From NCBI GenBank assembly GCA_019637115.1, contig JAHBWH010000060.1, forward strand, positions 1-41,448: a DNA stretch of 41,448 bases. Reading direction: 5' to 3'. Shown one piece after another: positions 1-8,745 of the stretch (positions are counted from its first letter, which is position 1; the number at the start of each line of letters is the position of its first letter). Both the position numbers and the translations under genes were made by a program. The stretch comes from Myxococcales bacterium (lineage in GTDB: Bacteria; Myxococcota_A; Polyangia; Polyangiales; Houyiibacteriaceae). The notes below the pieces were generated by a model. That model worked only from the letters and a program-made list of their open reading frames with translations. It searched no databases and had not been told where the DNA came from.

Positions 1-1096
1 CGCGCACGACCTCGTAGGTGATCGGCGCGACCTCGGCGCGGGGGGCGTCGGCGTCGGGCGCGCGATAACGAAGCCGCGCGGTGGCGAGCTCGCGCGCGCC
101 CGCCGAGCGCGTGTCGACGCGCGCCTTGAAGAGGACGTCACGCTGCTGGCCGGCGAAGACGGTGCCGAGGGGGAGGCGCACGACGTTCCCGTGCACCTGC
201 GCGCCCGGCGTGAGCGTCTCGAGGATCTGCACGCCCGGGGCGGGCACGATCTCGATGAAGGCGTCGGTGGCGACGGTGCGCGCGAGGAGCTGCACCTCGC
301 CCTCGAGGATGCGCGCCAGCTGGTGCGGGTGCTCGAGGTGCCACAGGCGCCCGGCGCTCGCGACCGCCACCGCGCCGAGCGTGTGCTCGTCGTAGTCGAG
401 GCCCACGCCGACCGCGCTCACCTGGGCGCCGTGCTCGGTGCCGTTCGCGGCGAGCTGGGCGAGGCTGCGGGGGTCGGAGGGCCCGACGTTGGCGTGCCCG
501 TCGCTGATCAGGAAGACCCGGCGCACGGAGTGGGAGGGGGGCGCGAGGGCGAGCTGCTGGAGCCCGACCGCGAGGCCACCGTAGAGGTTCGTGCCGCCGC
601 CCGCGTGCAGGTAGCGGACTCGGTTCATCAGGTCGCCGCGCGTCGCGGGGCCGAGCACGGTGGGGGAGGCCACCTCCACGACGCCGTTCGAGAAGGCGTA
701 GATCGAGACGACGTCACCGTCGCCGAGGCTCTCGAGGAGGCTCGCGGCCGCCAGGCGTGCGTTCTCGATCTTCGCGCCGCTCATCGATCCCGAGGTGTCG
801 ACGACGAGCGAGACGGCCATGGGCGGGCGGACGACCTCGTACGCCTGCGTCTGATCGGGCGCGTCGATCCAGACGCCGACGTAGGTCTCACCGTCGGCGC
901 CGACGACGACCCGGGTGTGGACGGCCGAGCCGCCGATCCATTGCGTCGTGGGCGTCGCCTGCTCTCCGCCGCTGCTCTGGACGACGACCCGCGTGGTCTG
1001 CGCGATGGCCGTCCCGTCGTCACTGGCCCCGCAGCCCCAGCCCCACAGGGCGGCTGTCGCCGCCAAGACGATCGCACTCGTTCGCGTCGCTCGCAT
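1..1096 (-). CDS. Secreted VWA-domain lipoprotein, partial (C-terminus beyond window edge)
   Basis: About 365 codons are visible, read from an ATG at 1096 with a good ribosome binding site (GGAGGG, about 4 nt before the ATG). The N-terminus is a short signal peptide ending in a Gly-rich lipobox with Cys near residue 20 (GWGCG), so it is probably an outer-membrane or periplasmic lipoprotein. From about residue 85 there is a von Willebrand factor A domain with the MIDAS motif DTSGSMS, a later Thr in GGGTN and an Asp in LISDGHANVG, so the metal site looks intact. A beta-rich segment follows, as in bacterial VWA/VIT-type proteins. VWA domains bind metal and mediate protein contacts; the partner here is unknown. 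The gene runs off the left edge, so its length and C-terminus cannot be judged. Confidence 0.85.
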   Translation of the reverse strand, partial: MRATRTSAIVLAATAALWGWGCGASDDGTAIAQTTRVVVQSSGGEQATPTTQWIGGSAVHTRVVVGADGETYVGVWIDAPDQTQAYEVVRPPMAVSLVVDTSGSMSGAKIENARLAAASLLESLGDGDVVSIYAFSNGVVEVASPTVLGPATRGDLMNRVRYLHAGGGTNLYGGLAVGLQQLALAPPSHSVRRVFLISDGHANVGPSDPRSLAQLAANGTEHGAQVSAVGVGLDYDEHTLGAVAVASAGRLWHLEHPHQLARILEGEVQLLARTVATDAFIEIVPAPGVQILETLTPGAQVHGNVVRLPLGTVFAGQQRDVLFKARVDTRSAGARELATARLRYRAPDADAPRAEVAPITYEVVR

Positions 1097-1188
1097 ATTC
1101 CCTCCGATGGCTCTGGGGGGTCGGACGCGCCGCGTCGGCGTTCGATCTTCGGAGGGTGAGAATTCTTCGCCGATTGGCTCGGCAGACC

Positions 1189-1539
1189 TCAGACCTTCTC
1201 GGGGCGCCAGCGGAGGACGCGGTGGGGGAAGGCGGCGCCCGGCTCCCTTCGAGACGTCCAGAGCTGGCGGAGGAGCGCCAGGGCGTACGTGGTCACCCAC
1301 GCGGGCGCGGCGTCGAGGTCGCGGAGGGTGACCTCGCCGGTCTGGCGGGCGAGGGTCGCGTGGCCTTCGAGGGTCCGCTCCGGGAGGAAGAAGGTCACGT
1401 CGAGCTCGACCTGCTCCGGGGACTCGGCGCGCCGGATGAGGCGGACGCGGGCCCCCTCGGTGGGCGTGAGCGCTTCGTCGGTCTCGGTGGGCATGGCGCC
1501 AGGCGTGGCACGAAGGCGCGCCTTCGTCGATGCGCTCAC
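1189..1539 (-). CDS. Small hypothetical protein, coupled to the L,D-transpeptidase gene
   Basis: This is a 116-residue protein with no recognised family. The proposed GTG start at 1539 overlaps the stop of the upstream L,D-transpeptidase gene by 4 nt (GTGA), which favours translational coupling. An alternative ATG at 1494 would remove 15 residues. The predicted protein is soluble and rich in charged residues and beta-prone segments (for example QVELDVTFFLPE), with no signal peptide or membrane helix. Its position after a cell-wall enzyme suggests a related role, but nothing in the sequence proves it. Confidence 0.6.
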   Translation of the reverse strand: MSASTKARLRATPGAMPTETDEALTPTEGARVRLIRRAESPEQVELDVTFFLPERTLEGHATLARQTGEVTLRDLDAAPAWVTTYALALLRQLWTSRREPGAAFPHRVLRWRPEKV

Positions 1540-3701
1540 ATCGGCAGCGCTTCGAGCAGCGCCTGCAGGTTGCCTGCGTCGACGCCGCCGTCGCGTCCGC
1601 CGCCCGGGCCCGCGTCGGGCACGCCCGCGTCGACCGGGAGCGTGCGCGGGGTGAGGTTGCCGAGCCGATCGACGTTCACCGCGCTGCCGTCCGGCATGAG
1701 GTAGGCGCCGACCTCCTCGTCGTACTTCGGGATCGCGTGCGGGATCGGCGTGCGTCGCTCGCCGAGGATGCGCCCCTCGAGCACGTTGACGCGGAGCGGC
1801 TCGACGAGCTCGAAGACGTAGCCGCCTTGGTCGATGGCCATGGGGAAGACCTGACCGTCGACCTCGAGGTTGCGGCGGAAGGCCATCGGCTGTTGACCGC
1901 GGCGCACGTGGGGGCGGTGGCGGAGCACGAAGCTCATCAGCCGGACCGCGATGTGGTTGTGCATGCGGTGACAGCCGTGCGAGTGGCGGCGCATGATCGA
2001 CATGTAGTCGACGCTGCCGTGCATGCGGATGCCTTCGTCGTGGCCGAGGCGGATGCGGCCGTCGGGGAGCTCGGCGAAGGTCAGGTGGTAGGCCGCCACG
2101 AGGCCGTAGGCGCTCGCGTACGAGGGGCCGGTCTCGTGGTAGTTCACGAGGTACTTCGGCTCACCCGGCCGGCCGCGGCGGGGGTTGCGGCGCAAGAGCT
2201 CACGGTGCGGGGTGCTCTCGGGCGGGAGCCAGACGGGGGCGGCGACGATGCGCGACCAGACGCGCTCTCCGACCTCCGACTGCTTGTACTTCCACATCAC
2301 GGTCCCGTCGACGAGCTCGCTGCGCCAGCCGCCGATCGTGGTCCCGAAGCGCGCCAGCGCGATCCGCTGGCCGCGGTATTGCGTGAAGACCGTGACGCGC
2401 GGCCGGCGCTGCACGCCCTGCGCGCGCTGGCGCCCCTGCGCGTCGAAGGGGAAGTCGTACCAGACGTCGCCGCGATCGACCTCGATCGAGAGCGCCATCT
2501 CGGGCCCGTAATACTCGGGGAGCGCGGGCCCTCGGAGCGCGACCCGGACGCTGCGGCCGGGCGTGAGCTCGCCGAGTCCCTCGAGGAAGGCGAGCGTCGA
2601 CTCGGGGGTCTCGAGCCCGAGCGACGAGACGATCGCCTCGCGCAGGCCCTCCTCGAGGTTCGGGATGGGGTGGCGCTGCCCGTCCGCGCCCACGAAGGTC
2701 CCCGTGCGGCTTCCGTCCTCGATGACCGCCATGGTGTGCATCGCGCGCTCGGTGAGCATGCGCAGCACCGCCTCGCGCTCCACCTCGGTCGGGCTCTTGC
2801 GGAGCATCTCGATCGTCTCGCGGCCGATGAAGCCCCAGCCGAAGACCCGGTGGCGTCGCTCGAACTCGGCGAGCGCTTCGTGGGTCACCCAGTCGAGCGC
2901 GCCACGCTCGGGCCGAGCGCGTCCTTCGTAGTAACCCTCGCATTGCAGGCGCGCTTGGGCAGCTCGGATCGCCTCCACCTCGTCGCGGCGGTCGCGATAC
3001 TCGCGGAGCTTGCCGAGCTCTCGGTCGGGGATGCGGCTCTCGTCGAGCTCCGCGTCCGCCGCGACGTGTTGCTGCTCCATCCAGCGCCGCACCTGGCGCT
3101 CGAGGGTGTTGAAGCGCCGCGCGTCGCGCCGGGCGCGGTCGTTGTCTCGGTACGCCACGAAGCCCGTGAAGCGCTCGAGCGGGCCGAGGTCGAGGTCGGC
3201 CGCGCAGCTCAGCGTGCTCGCCTTGCGGAAGCGCTCGCGAAGCAGCCCGAGCGTCGGGGGGATGCCGTAGAGCTCGAGGTATTTGTCGCGCGATGCGCGC
3301 TCGCCGTGGTGGTCGTCGGGGATCTCGCCCCGCGCGAGCGCCAGGTAGGTGTCGCGGAAGGCGTTGGGGATCTGCTCGCCGGTCTGAGGGTCGCGGTCGC
3401 TGAAGAGGTAGGGGACCCAGTCCTCGCCGAGCTCGAGCACGACGAGGCCGTCGCTCTCCGCGGCGCGGCGCTCGATCTCGCGGGCCACTTCGCCGCCCTC
3501 CCAGAAAGGCACGGGATCGCGGAGCGCTTCGGTCGGCTGCGCCACCTCGGCCGGGGGCGCGTCCACCGGCTCAGGCTCCTCGATGTCCTCCTGGGTCGGC
3601 TCGGGCTCGGCCGACGAGAAGCGATCGCACGCGGTCGCGACGAGGAGGAGGGCGAGCGAGGTCTGGAGCAGTCGCGTCACGTCAGCTTCAACTTTGAGCA
3701 T
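1536..3701 (-). CDS. L,D-transpeptidase (YkuD) lipoprotein with peptidoglycan-binding-like segment
   Basis: A protein of about 721 aa. The ATG at 3701 is chosen because it has GAGG upstream and places a signal peptide directly before a lipobox (LVATAC), giving a lipoprotein; the frame stays open further upstream to 3818. After a Pro/Glu-rich linker and a long helical region, a stretch near residues 265-300 resembles a peptidoglycan-binding repeat (pattern TxxALxxFxRRH...G.IGxxT). The C-terminal part holds the YkuD catalytic signature SHGCHR near residue 574, preceded by MHGS, so the catalytic Cys and His are present. Such enzymes form 3-3 crosslinks or attach proteins to peptidoglycan in the periplasm. 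At more than 700 aa it is much longer than the usual 300-500. The small 3' gene overlaps it by 4 nt. Confidence 0.88.
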   Translation of the reverse strand: MLKVEADVTRLLQTSLALLLVATACDRFSSAEPEPTQEDIEEPEPVDAPPAEVAQPTEALRDPVPFWEGGEVAREIERRAAESDGLVVLELGEDWVPYLFSDRDPQTGEQIPNAFRDTYLALARGEIPDDHHGERASRDKYLELYGIPPTLGLLRERFRKASTLSCAADLDLGPLERFTGFVAYRDNDRARRDARRFNTLERQVRRWMEQQHVAADAELDESRIPDRELGKLREYRDRRDEVEAIRAAQARLQCEGYYEGRARPERGALDWVTHEALAEFERRHRVFGWGFIGRETIEMLRKSPTEVEREAVLRMLTERAMHTMAVIEDGSRTGTFVGADGQRHPIPNLEEGLREAIVSSLGLETPESTLAFLEGLGELTPGRSVRVALRGPALPEYYGPEMALSIEVDRGDVWYDFPFDAQGRQRAQGVQRRPRVTVFTQYRGQRIALARFGTTIGGWRSELVDGTVMWKYKQSEVGERVWSRIVAAPVWLPPESTPHRELLRRNPRRGRPGEPKYLVNYHETGPSYASAYGLVAAYHLTFAELPDGRIRLGHDEGIRMHGSVDYMSIMRRHSHGCHRMHNHIAVRLMSFVLRHRPHVRRGQQPMAFRRNLEVDGQVFPMAIDQGGYVFELVEPLRVNVLEGRILGERRTPIPHAIPKYDEEVGAYLMPDGSAVNVDRLGNLTPRTLPVDAGVPDAGPGGGRDGGVDAGNLQALLEALPM

Positions 3702-3923
3702 GTGGATCCTCGGCGCAAGTTTCAGGCGCGATTCACGCACCGGGCGTGCCACCACGAAGTGCCCGCAAATGTCGACGTTTTCGCGAAGTCGCGGCGTCTC
3801 GCGTGTCAGCCTTGCCACGCAGCGTGTCGGTGTTTGTTCGCTGCGCGCCTCGCGCTTCGCTCACGAGGCGCGCTCTTTCCTCGCGCATGCCACCGGGGGC
3901 GTGTGTTCGGCGGGTCGGGGGAC

Positions 3924-3929
3924 TACGCT
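3924..3929 (+). promoter_or_regulatory. Putative -10 element TACGCT of a near-leaderless transcript
   Basis: TACGCT lies 6 nt before the GTG proposed as start of the anion transporter. It is one of eight TANNNT hexamers placed 6-9 nt before start codons in this window. No convincing -35 is visible. Confidence 0.35.
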
Positions 3930-3935
3930 CGCCGC

Positions 3936-5330
3936 GTGGGTGAGCGCAGACGGACCATGGGGCTCGCGTTGGCGGTCGCCGTCGGCGTGGGGCTCTCGCT
4001 CGCGCCGCTGCCCCTCGAGCCGAAGGCGCATCGGCTCGCGGGGGTCTTCGGTGCCGTCGTCCTGCTCTGGGTCACCGAGGCGCTCCCCATCCCCGTCACC
4101 GCGCTGCTCATCGCGCCCCTCCTCGTCGTCACCGGCGTGGCGGGCCCGAAGGAGGCCTTCGCGCCCTACGCCGACCCGCTCCTCTTCCTCTTCGTCGGCG
4201 GGTTCTTCATCGCCGCCGCGATGGCGCGTCACGGACTCGACGTGCGCATGGCCTCGCGGCTCGTCTCCGCCCCGTGGGTCGCGGGCCGGCCAGCGCGCGT
4301 GCGCGTGGCCTTCATGGTCACGGCCGCGCTGCTCTCGATGTGGATCAGCAACACCGCCACGACGGCCATCCTCGCGCCCATCCTCCTCGGCACCTTCGAG
4401 CGCGATGACCCCCGCGCGACGGGCTCGCTGCTCGCGGTCGCCTACGCCGCGAGTCTCGGGGGGCTCGGGACGATCGTCGGCAGTCCCCCGAACCTCATCA
4501 CCGCCCGCTTCCTTCAGGACGTGACCGGCGAGCCCTTCGGCTTCGTCGCCTGGCTCTCCGTCGGCTTCCCGGTCGCCGTCGGCCTGCTCGTGCTCGCGTA
4601 CTTCGTCTCCGCGCGGCTCGCGCCGCCTGGGGCGACCGTCTCGATCGCGCCGCCCCCGTCGACGGCGCCGGCGCGCGCGTGGAGTCGGGGCGAGAAGGCC
4701 ACCATGACCGCGTTCGCGCTCGCCGTCCTCGGATGGAGCGCGCCCGAGCTGCTCGCCGCCGCGGGGGTCCCCGGAGGAGAGGCGCTCTCCCGTGCGCTCC
4801 CCGGCGGCGTGGTCGCGCTCTTCGCGTCCGTGGTGCTCTTCGTCGCGCGCGACGAGCGCGGGGACCTGGTCCTGCCGTGGCGCGAGGCGGCCGGCATCGA
4901 CTGGGGCATCATCATGCTCTTCGGGGGCGGGATCTCGCTCGGACATCAGATGTTCGAGACCGGCCTCGCCGAGGTGATCGCGCGCGGCGTCGTCGGCGCG
5001 ACCGGGCTCGAGAGCGCGCTCGCGCTGATCGCCCTGCTCACCGTCTTCACCATCTTCTTCACCGAGGTCTGCTCGAACACTGCCTCCGCCAACATGATCG
5101 TGCCGATCGCGATCGCGATCTCGGTCGAGATCGGGGTCTCGCCGATGGGACCGGCGCTCGCCGTCGGCCTCGCCGCGAGCTGCGCCTTCATGTTGCCGAT
5201 CGCGACGGGCCCCAACGCCATCGTCTTCGGCACCGGCCGCGTGCCCCAGCGCACGATGATGCGGCACGGGCTCGTGATGAACCTCTGCTGCGCGGCGGCG
5301 CTGATCGCCTTCGCCGCCCTCGTCTCGTGA
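3936..5330 (+). CDS. SLC13/DASS-family anion (dicarboxylate or sulfate) symporter
   Basis: 464 aa, a typical length for the divalent anion:Na+ symporter family. It is an inner-membrane protein with about 11-12 hydrophobic segments. Family hallmarks are present: an early TEALPIP motif, the substrate/sodium loop SNTATT in the first half and SNTASAN in the second half (the inverted-repeat SNT motifs), and GSPPNLI nearby. The GTG at 3936 is preferred because it gives a basic N-terminus before the first membrane helix and has a TANNNT hexamer 6 nt upstream; an ATG at 3957 is the alternative. The exact substrate (succinate, citrate, sulfate) cannot be read from sequence. It is divergent from the L,D-transpeptidase and followed 52 nt later by an esterase gene. 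Confidence 0.9.
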   Translation: MGERRRTMGLALAVAVGVGLSLAPLPLEPKAHRLAGVFGAVVLLWVTEALPIPVTALLIAPLLVVTGVAGPKEAFAPYADPLLFLFVGGFFIAAAMARHGLDVRMASRLVSAPWVAGRPARVRVAFMVTAALLSMWISNTATTAILAPILLGTFERDDPRATGSLLAVAYAASLGGLGTIVGSPPNLITARFLQDVTGEPFGFVAWLSVGFPVAVGLLVLAYFVSARLAPPGATVSIAPPPSTAPARAWSRGEKATMTAFALAVLGWSAPELLAAAGVPGGEALSRALPGGVVALFASVVLFVARDERGDLVLPWREAAGIDWGIIMLFGGGISLGHQMFETGLAEVIARGVVGATGLESALALIALLTVFTIFFTEVCSNTASANMIVPIAIAISVEIGVSPMGPALAVGLAASCAFMLPIATGPNAIVFGTGRVPQRTMMRHGLVMNLCCAAALIAFAALVS

Positions 5331-5382
5331 GGGCGCGCCAGCTCTGGAGCGCGCGACCCCGCGGCCGTGGTATTCCTCGACC

Positions 5383-6402
5383 GTGGCTCCCTCCCCGCCC
5401 CTCGATCGGCGCCTGCGCATGCGGATCGCGCGGCTGCTCACCACCCACGCGCTCGCTGACCCCCTCGTCCGCCGTCCGATCCGCGACGGCGCGCTCGAGC
5501 TCGACCCCTCGCTGCAGCTCTTGCTCCAGCTGCAGCGGCTCTCGGGGGAGGGCGGCTTCGAGACCAAGGGCTCCGTCGCTGCGGCCCGAGCCGCCTACCA
5601 CGAGCTCGTCGGCGGGTTCGAGGCCCCCACGCCAGCGCCCGCGATGTCCATCGATCGCGCCCTCGCGGGCGTGCGCGTGCGGGTGCATCGACCGCCCGGG
5701 CCGGGCCCTTTCCCCGCGCTCGTCTACTTCCACGGGGGCGGCTTCGTCGTCGGCGATCTCGACACCCACGAGCACCTCGCCCGGCGCTTCTGCCTGGGCG
5801 CCGCCGCGGTCGTCGTCGCGGTCGATTACCGGCTCGCGCCCGAGCACCCCTTCCCCTGCGGGCTCGACGACTGCGTCGCGGTCACCCGCGCCGTGCTGGC
5901 GGAGGCCGACGCGCTCGGCGTCGATCCCGCGCGCGTCGGGCTCGCGGGCGACAGCGCGGGCGGCAACCTCGCGCTCGTGGTCGGCCAGGTCGTCGAGGGC
6001 GTGCGCTTTCAGCTGCTCATCTACCCGACCACGAACGTCACCGCCGAGACGGCCTCGAAGGCGCGCTTCGCGCGAGGCTTCGGGCTCGATCGCCGCACCG
6101 TCGATTGGTTCACGGACCACTATCTCGCGGGGGGCACCGACCCGCGCGATCCGCGCGTCTCGCCGCTGCTCTCGTCGGAGCTCGGGCGCTGCCCGCGCAC
6201 GCACGTCGCCGCGGCCGGCTTCGACGTGCTCCGCGACGAGGGGCTCGCCCTCGTGACGCGGCTGCGCGAGCTCGGGGTGCCGACGACCCAGACGCTCCAC
6301 GAGCGGCTGATCCACGGCTTCGTCCACCTGACCCGGATCCCCTCTTGCGACGCCGCCGTGGCGGAGCTCGTCGAGATCGCGAGGAGGGGGCTCGATGCGT
6401 GA
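5383..6402 (+). CDS. Alpha/beta hydrolase, HSL (hormone-sensitive lipase) family esterase
   Basis: 339 aa. The oxyanion-hole motif HGGGF is near residue 116, and the nucleophile motif GDSAGG near residue 189 is the GDXG signature of the hormone-sensitive lipase family. An Asp in GFDVLRDEG and a His in LIHGFVH near the C-terminus complete the catalytic triad. It is expected to hydrolyse short- to medium-chain esters in the cytoplasm, as no signal peptide is visible. The GTG at 5383 is used; an ATG at 5419 is possible and would remove 12 residues. The last 8 nt overlap the next gene, so the two are probably co-transcribed. Confidence 0.9.
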   Translation: MAPSPPLDRRLRMRIARLLTTHALADPLVRRPIRDGALELDPSLQLLLQLQRLSGEGGFETKGSVAAARAAYHELVGGFEAPTPAPAMSIDRALAGVRVRVHRPPGPGPFPALVYFHGGGFVVGDLDTHEHLARRFCLGAAAVVVAVDYRLAPEHPFPCGLDDCVAVTRAVLAEADALGVDPARVGLAGDSAGGNLALVVGQVVEGVRFQLLIYPTTNVTAETASKARFARGFGLDRRTVDWFTDHYLAGGTDPRDPRVSPLLSSELGRCPRTHVAAAGFDVLRDEGLALVTRLRELGVPTTQTLHERLIHGFVHLTRIPSCDAAVAELVEIARRGLDA

Positions 6403-7225
6403 GGGAGAGCCGAGCGCGACCTCGATGCTCGTCGCGCTGGCGCGCGCGCTCGTCCCGGCGCAGGGCGGCCGCGACCCTTACGCGGCGCGGCTCCTCCCCG
6501 GCCGCTGGGCGCGGCTCGCGGACGCGGGGGCGCACGCGCCCGTCCGATCTGCTGCGCGCGTGCTCTCGGGCGGCATGGTCGACCACCTCGCGCTGCGCAC
6601 CGCCGCCATCGACGCCTTCGCGCGCGAGGCGGTCGCCGCGATGGAGCGCGAGGCGGGGGAGGCGCAGCTCGTGATCCTCGGCGCGGGCCTCGACGCGCGC
6701 GCGTGGCGTCTCGGGCTCGGGGCAAAGGTCTTCGAGGTGGATCACCCCGCCACCCAGACGCTCAAGGCGGCCCGTGCCCCACGAGAGCGCGCGCCGCGCT
6801 TCGTCCCAGTGGACTTCACCCGCGACTCGCTCGACGACGCCTTGAGCGCTGCGGGTCACGAGCGCGCGCGCCCGACCGCGTGGATCTGGGAAGGGGTGAC
6901 GATGTACCTGCCCACCGCGGCCGTCGACGCAACGCTCGGCGTGATCGCGCGCCGGAGCGCGCGCGGCAGCCAGCTCGCGATGACCTACGTCGATCCGAGC
7001 GCCGTCCCGCTCGCGCCGCTCGTCCGGCGCGCCTTCGGGCTGCTCTTCGGCGAGCCGCTCGAGGCCGGGTTCACGCCCGCCGCGCTGCGGGCGCTGCTCG
7101 CCGAGCACGGGCTCGGCGTCGTGCGCGACGGCGCGTCCGATACGTGGCCGCGCGTCCTCGGCGGCCACCCGGCGCTCGCCGCCGTCGTGCGGGCCGAGCG
7201 CCTGGTGATCGCCGAGAAACGCTGA
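6395..7225 (+). CDS. Class I SAM-dependent methyltransferase, LCMT/PPM-like family
   Basis: 276 aa. The SAM-binding glycine motif is in VILGAGLDARAWRL near residues 92-105, followed by an acidic strand (FEVDHP) that should bind the ribose. The motif WIWEGVTMYLP is characteristic of the leucine carboxyl methyltransferase-like family to which many bacterial proteins annotated as TIGR00027-type methyltransferases belong. Some members methylate small carboxyl-containing metabolites; the substrate here is unknown. Its start overlaps the esterase end by 8 nt, so a joint role in small-molecule tailoring is possible but inferred. Confidence 0.85.
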   Translation: MREGEPSATSMLVALARALVPAQGGRDPYAARLLPGRWARLADAGAHAPVRSAARVLSGGMVDHLALRTAAIDAFAREAVAAMEREAGEAQLVILGAGLDARAWRLGLGAKVFEVDHPATQTLKAARAPRERAPRFVPVDFTRDSLDDALSAAGHERARPTAWIWEGVTMYLPTAAVDATLGVIARRSARGSQLAMTYVDPSAVPLAPLVRRAFGLLFGEPLEAGFTPAALRALLAEHGLGVVRDGASDTWPRVLGGHPALAAVVRAERLVIAEKR

Positions 7226-7404
7226 ACCGCGTCAGGGCGTCAGGTCGGCGACGAGCGAGGGGGGCTCGACCGCGCTCGGGAAACCGAGCCCGAGCCGGCC
7301 CGCGACGTTCGTGCCAGGTCGCCAGCCCCTCCCCCACGGGGCATGGAGCCCTGCGGGGCCCCTCCTACGAGCCTTCGCTCGCCGCGGCCGTAAGCCGTCG
7401 GCCA

Positions 7405-7962
7405 TCAGCCGTCGGCCATCGCCGCGCTGGCGCCGACGTAACCGGCCGTCGTGATCAGCTCGGCCATCTGGTCGTACGCGGCGCGGTCGGGCGCGGGCGT
7501 GGTCGCGAGGCCGTCGACGTAGCGGTTGAACATGCAGAACGCCGCCGCGATGAGGACGGTGTCGTGGATCGCGACGTCGTCCGCGCCGGCGACGCGCGCA
7601 GCCTCGATGGTCTCGGGGCGCACCTCGCGACCGCTGCGCTGGACCTCGGCCGCGATCGCGAGGAGGTGGCGGAGCTGGTTCGAGACGGGGGCGGTGTCCG
7701 GCGCCTCGAGGGCCGCCTCGACGACCTCGTAACCTCCGTCGAGCTGGTGGGCCGCGAAGGCCGCGTGCGAGTCGCAGCAGAACCGGCATCCGTTGCGCGA
7801 CGAGACGAACGCCGCGATGAGCTCGCGTTCGCCGCGCGAGAGCGACGACGGACCGCGGAGGAGCGCCTCGGCGAGCATGTTGAGCGGACCCGCGGTCTCG
7901 GGGCGGAAGGCGAAGAGCCCGAGGATGCCGGGGACGGAGGGGGGAACCGGGACGTGGGACAT
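7405..7962 (-). CDS. AhpD/carboxymuconolactone decarboxylase-like (peroxidase-related) protein
   Basis: 185 aa. The central sequence GCRFCCDSHA contains the CxxC...H arrangement of the AhpD-like fold and the 'uncharacterised peroxidase-related' subfamily; AhpD uses such a thiol pair to reduce alkylhydroperoxide systems. It is helical, with no signal peptide. The ATG at 7962 has GAGG upstream (GAGGTTCC), which decides the start. It converges with the methyltransferase gene, leaving a 179-nt spacer in which only short imperfect repeats are visible. The physiological reductant and substrate cannot be inferred. Confidence 0.85.
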   Translation of the reverse strand: MSHVPVPPSVPGILGLFAFRPETAGPLNMLAEALLRGPSSLSRGERELIAAFVSSRNGCRFCCDSHAAFAAHQLDGGYEVVEAALEAPDTAPVSNQLRHLLAIAAEVQRSGREVRPETIEAARVAGADDVAIHDTVLIAAAFCMFNRYVDGLATTPAPDRAAYDQMAELITTAGYVGASAAMADG

Positions 7963-8021
7963 GGAACCTCGTGAGCGCTGGCGAAGGTGCGAGCGTGTCT
8001 CACCGAATCTGACATGTGCGG

Positions 8022-8573
8022 TCAGACTTGCCAGTAGGCGTCGAAGCGGGCGCCGTCGAGGGTGCGGGTCCCTTCGACCTCGACCTGGCGCCGGCCCGCG
8101 CAGAGGAGGACCGCTTCGACGGCGGCGCTGATGCCGTTGATCTGCATGACCGAGACGTCCGCCCAACCGACGAGCCGGATCTCGGCGTGGCCGGGGCCGA
8201 CGAGCTGAGCGGAGAGCTCGCCGCGGCTGAGGCCGCGCGAGAAGAAGAGCGGCGTTCGGCGGATGATGGCGTCGTCGCTCGTGAACTTGAGCAGGAGGCG
8301 CCAGATGCTCTTGAGGGCTGCCTCGACGGCGTTGCGCACGATCTCGCGATGGAGGACGAGCGGGTCGCGCCCCGCCTCCTCGGCGACCGCGTAGTAGACG
8401 GCCTCGACGTCCGCGGTTGGGATGCGCGTCATCGGCGTGATCCCCTCGTACGACGCGCGGACCTCCGGCGAGACGCGCTGCAGGGCCGCGCGGACGGTGG
8501 CCACCCCCACGAGCCGCTCGAGCAGCTCGCGCTCCTTCGCGATGAGGGCGCCGTTGGCGCGGGGGACATCCAC
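8022..8573 (-). CDS. Hypothetical protein, possibly related to myxobacterial DUF2378-type family
   Basis: 183 aa from a GTG at 8573, chosen because TACACT lies 6 nt upstream and no Shine-Dalgarno is seen. The C-terminal half shows a pattern (GWADVSVMQINGISAAVEAVL, then GARFDAYW at the end) that resembles the roughly 180-aa paralogous family abundant in Myxococcota (TIGR02265/DUF2378). That match is from memory and weak. It is soluble, with no signal peptide or obvious catalytic motif. It lies 59 nt upstream of the AhpD-like gene on the same strand and could be co-transcribed with it. Confidence 0.6.
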   Translation of the reverse strand: MDVPRANGALIAKERELLERLVGVATVRAALQRVSPEVRASYEGITPMTRIPTADVEAVYYAVAEEAGRDPLVLHREIVRNAVEAALKSIWRLLLKFTSDDAIIRRTPLFFSRGLSRGELSAQLVGPGHAEIRLVGWADVSVMQINGISAAVEAVLLCAGRRQVEVEGTRTLDGARFDAYWQV

Positions 8574-8579
8574 GGCGCG

Positions 8580-8585
8580 AGTGTA
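8580..8585 (-). promoter_or_regulatory. Putative -10 element TACACT
   Basis: On the minus strand TACACT sits 6 nt before the GTG start at 8573. It is part of the recurrent TANNNT-start codon arrangement. Confidence 0.35.
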
Positions 8586-8676
8586 GCGCCCAAACGCCGG
8601 GAGGCTCCCCGAGAGACGCGGTGAGGGCAGCCGGGGACGGCGAGGGCAGCGGGGGACGCGGAGCTGGCTTCGCGTC

Positions 8677-8732
8677 CGAGGCTCGTCGGGCGAGGCTCGT
8701 CGGCCGAGGCTTGTCGACCGAGGATGGGCGAC
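8677..8732. repeat. Four tandem copies of a 14-bp repeat upstream of the sirtuin gene
   Basis: Copies of CGAGGCTCGTCGGG or close variants begin at 8677, 8691, 8705 and 8719, giving a strict 14-bp period with increasing divergence. A second, looser duplication (GAGGGCAGC followed by GGGGACG) lies just before, around 8623-8660. Together they fill most of the 172-nt divergent spacer. Confidence 0.75.
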
Positions 8733-8745
8733 CCACGCTCGCGTC

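Noticed and set aside
1530-3935. Plus-strand N-terminal extension of about 800 codons on the SLC13 transporter
   Set aside because: It is antisense to the L,D-transpeptidase gene and has no domain content; the transporter motifs begin only after 3957.
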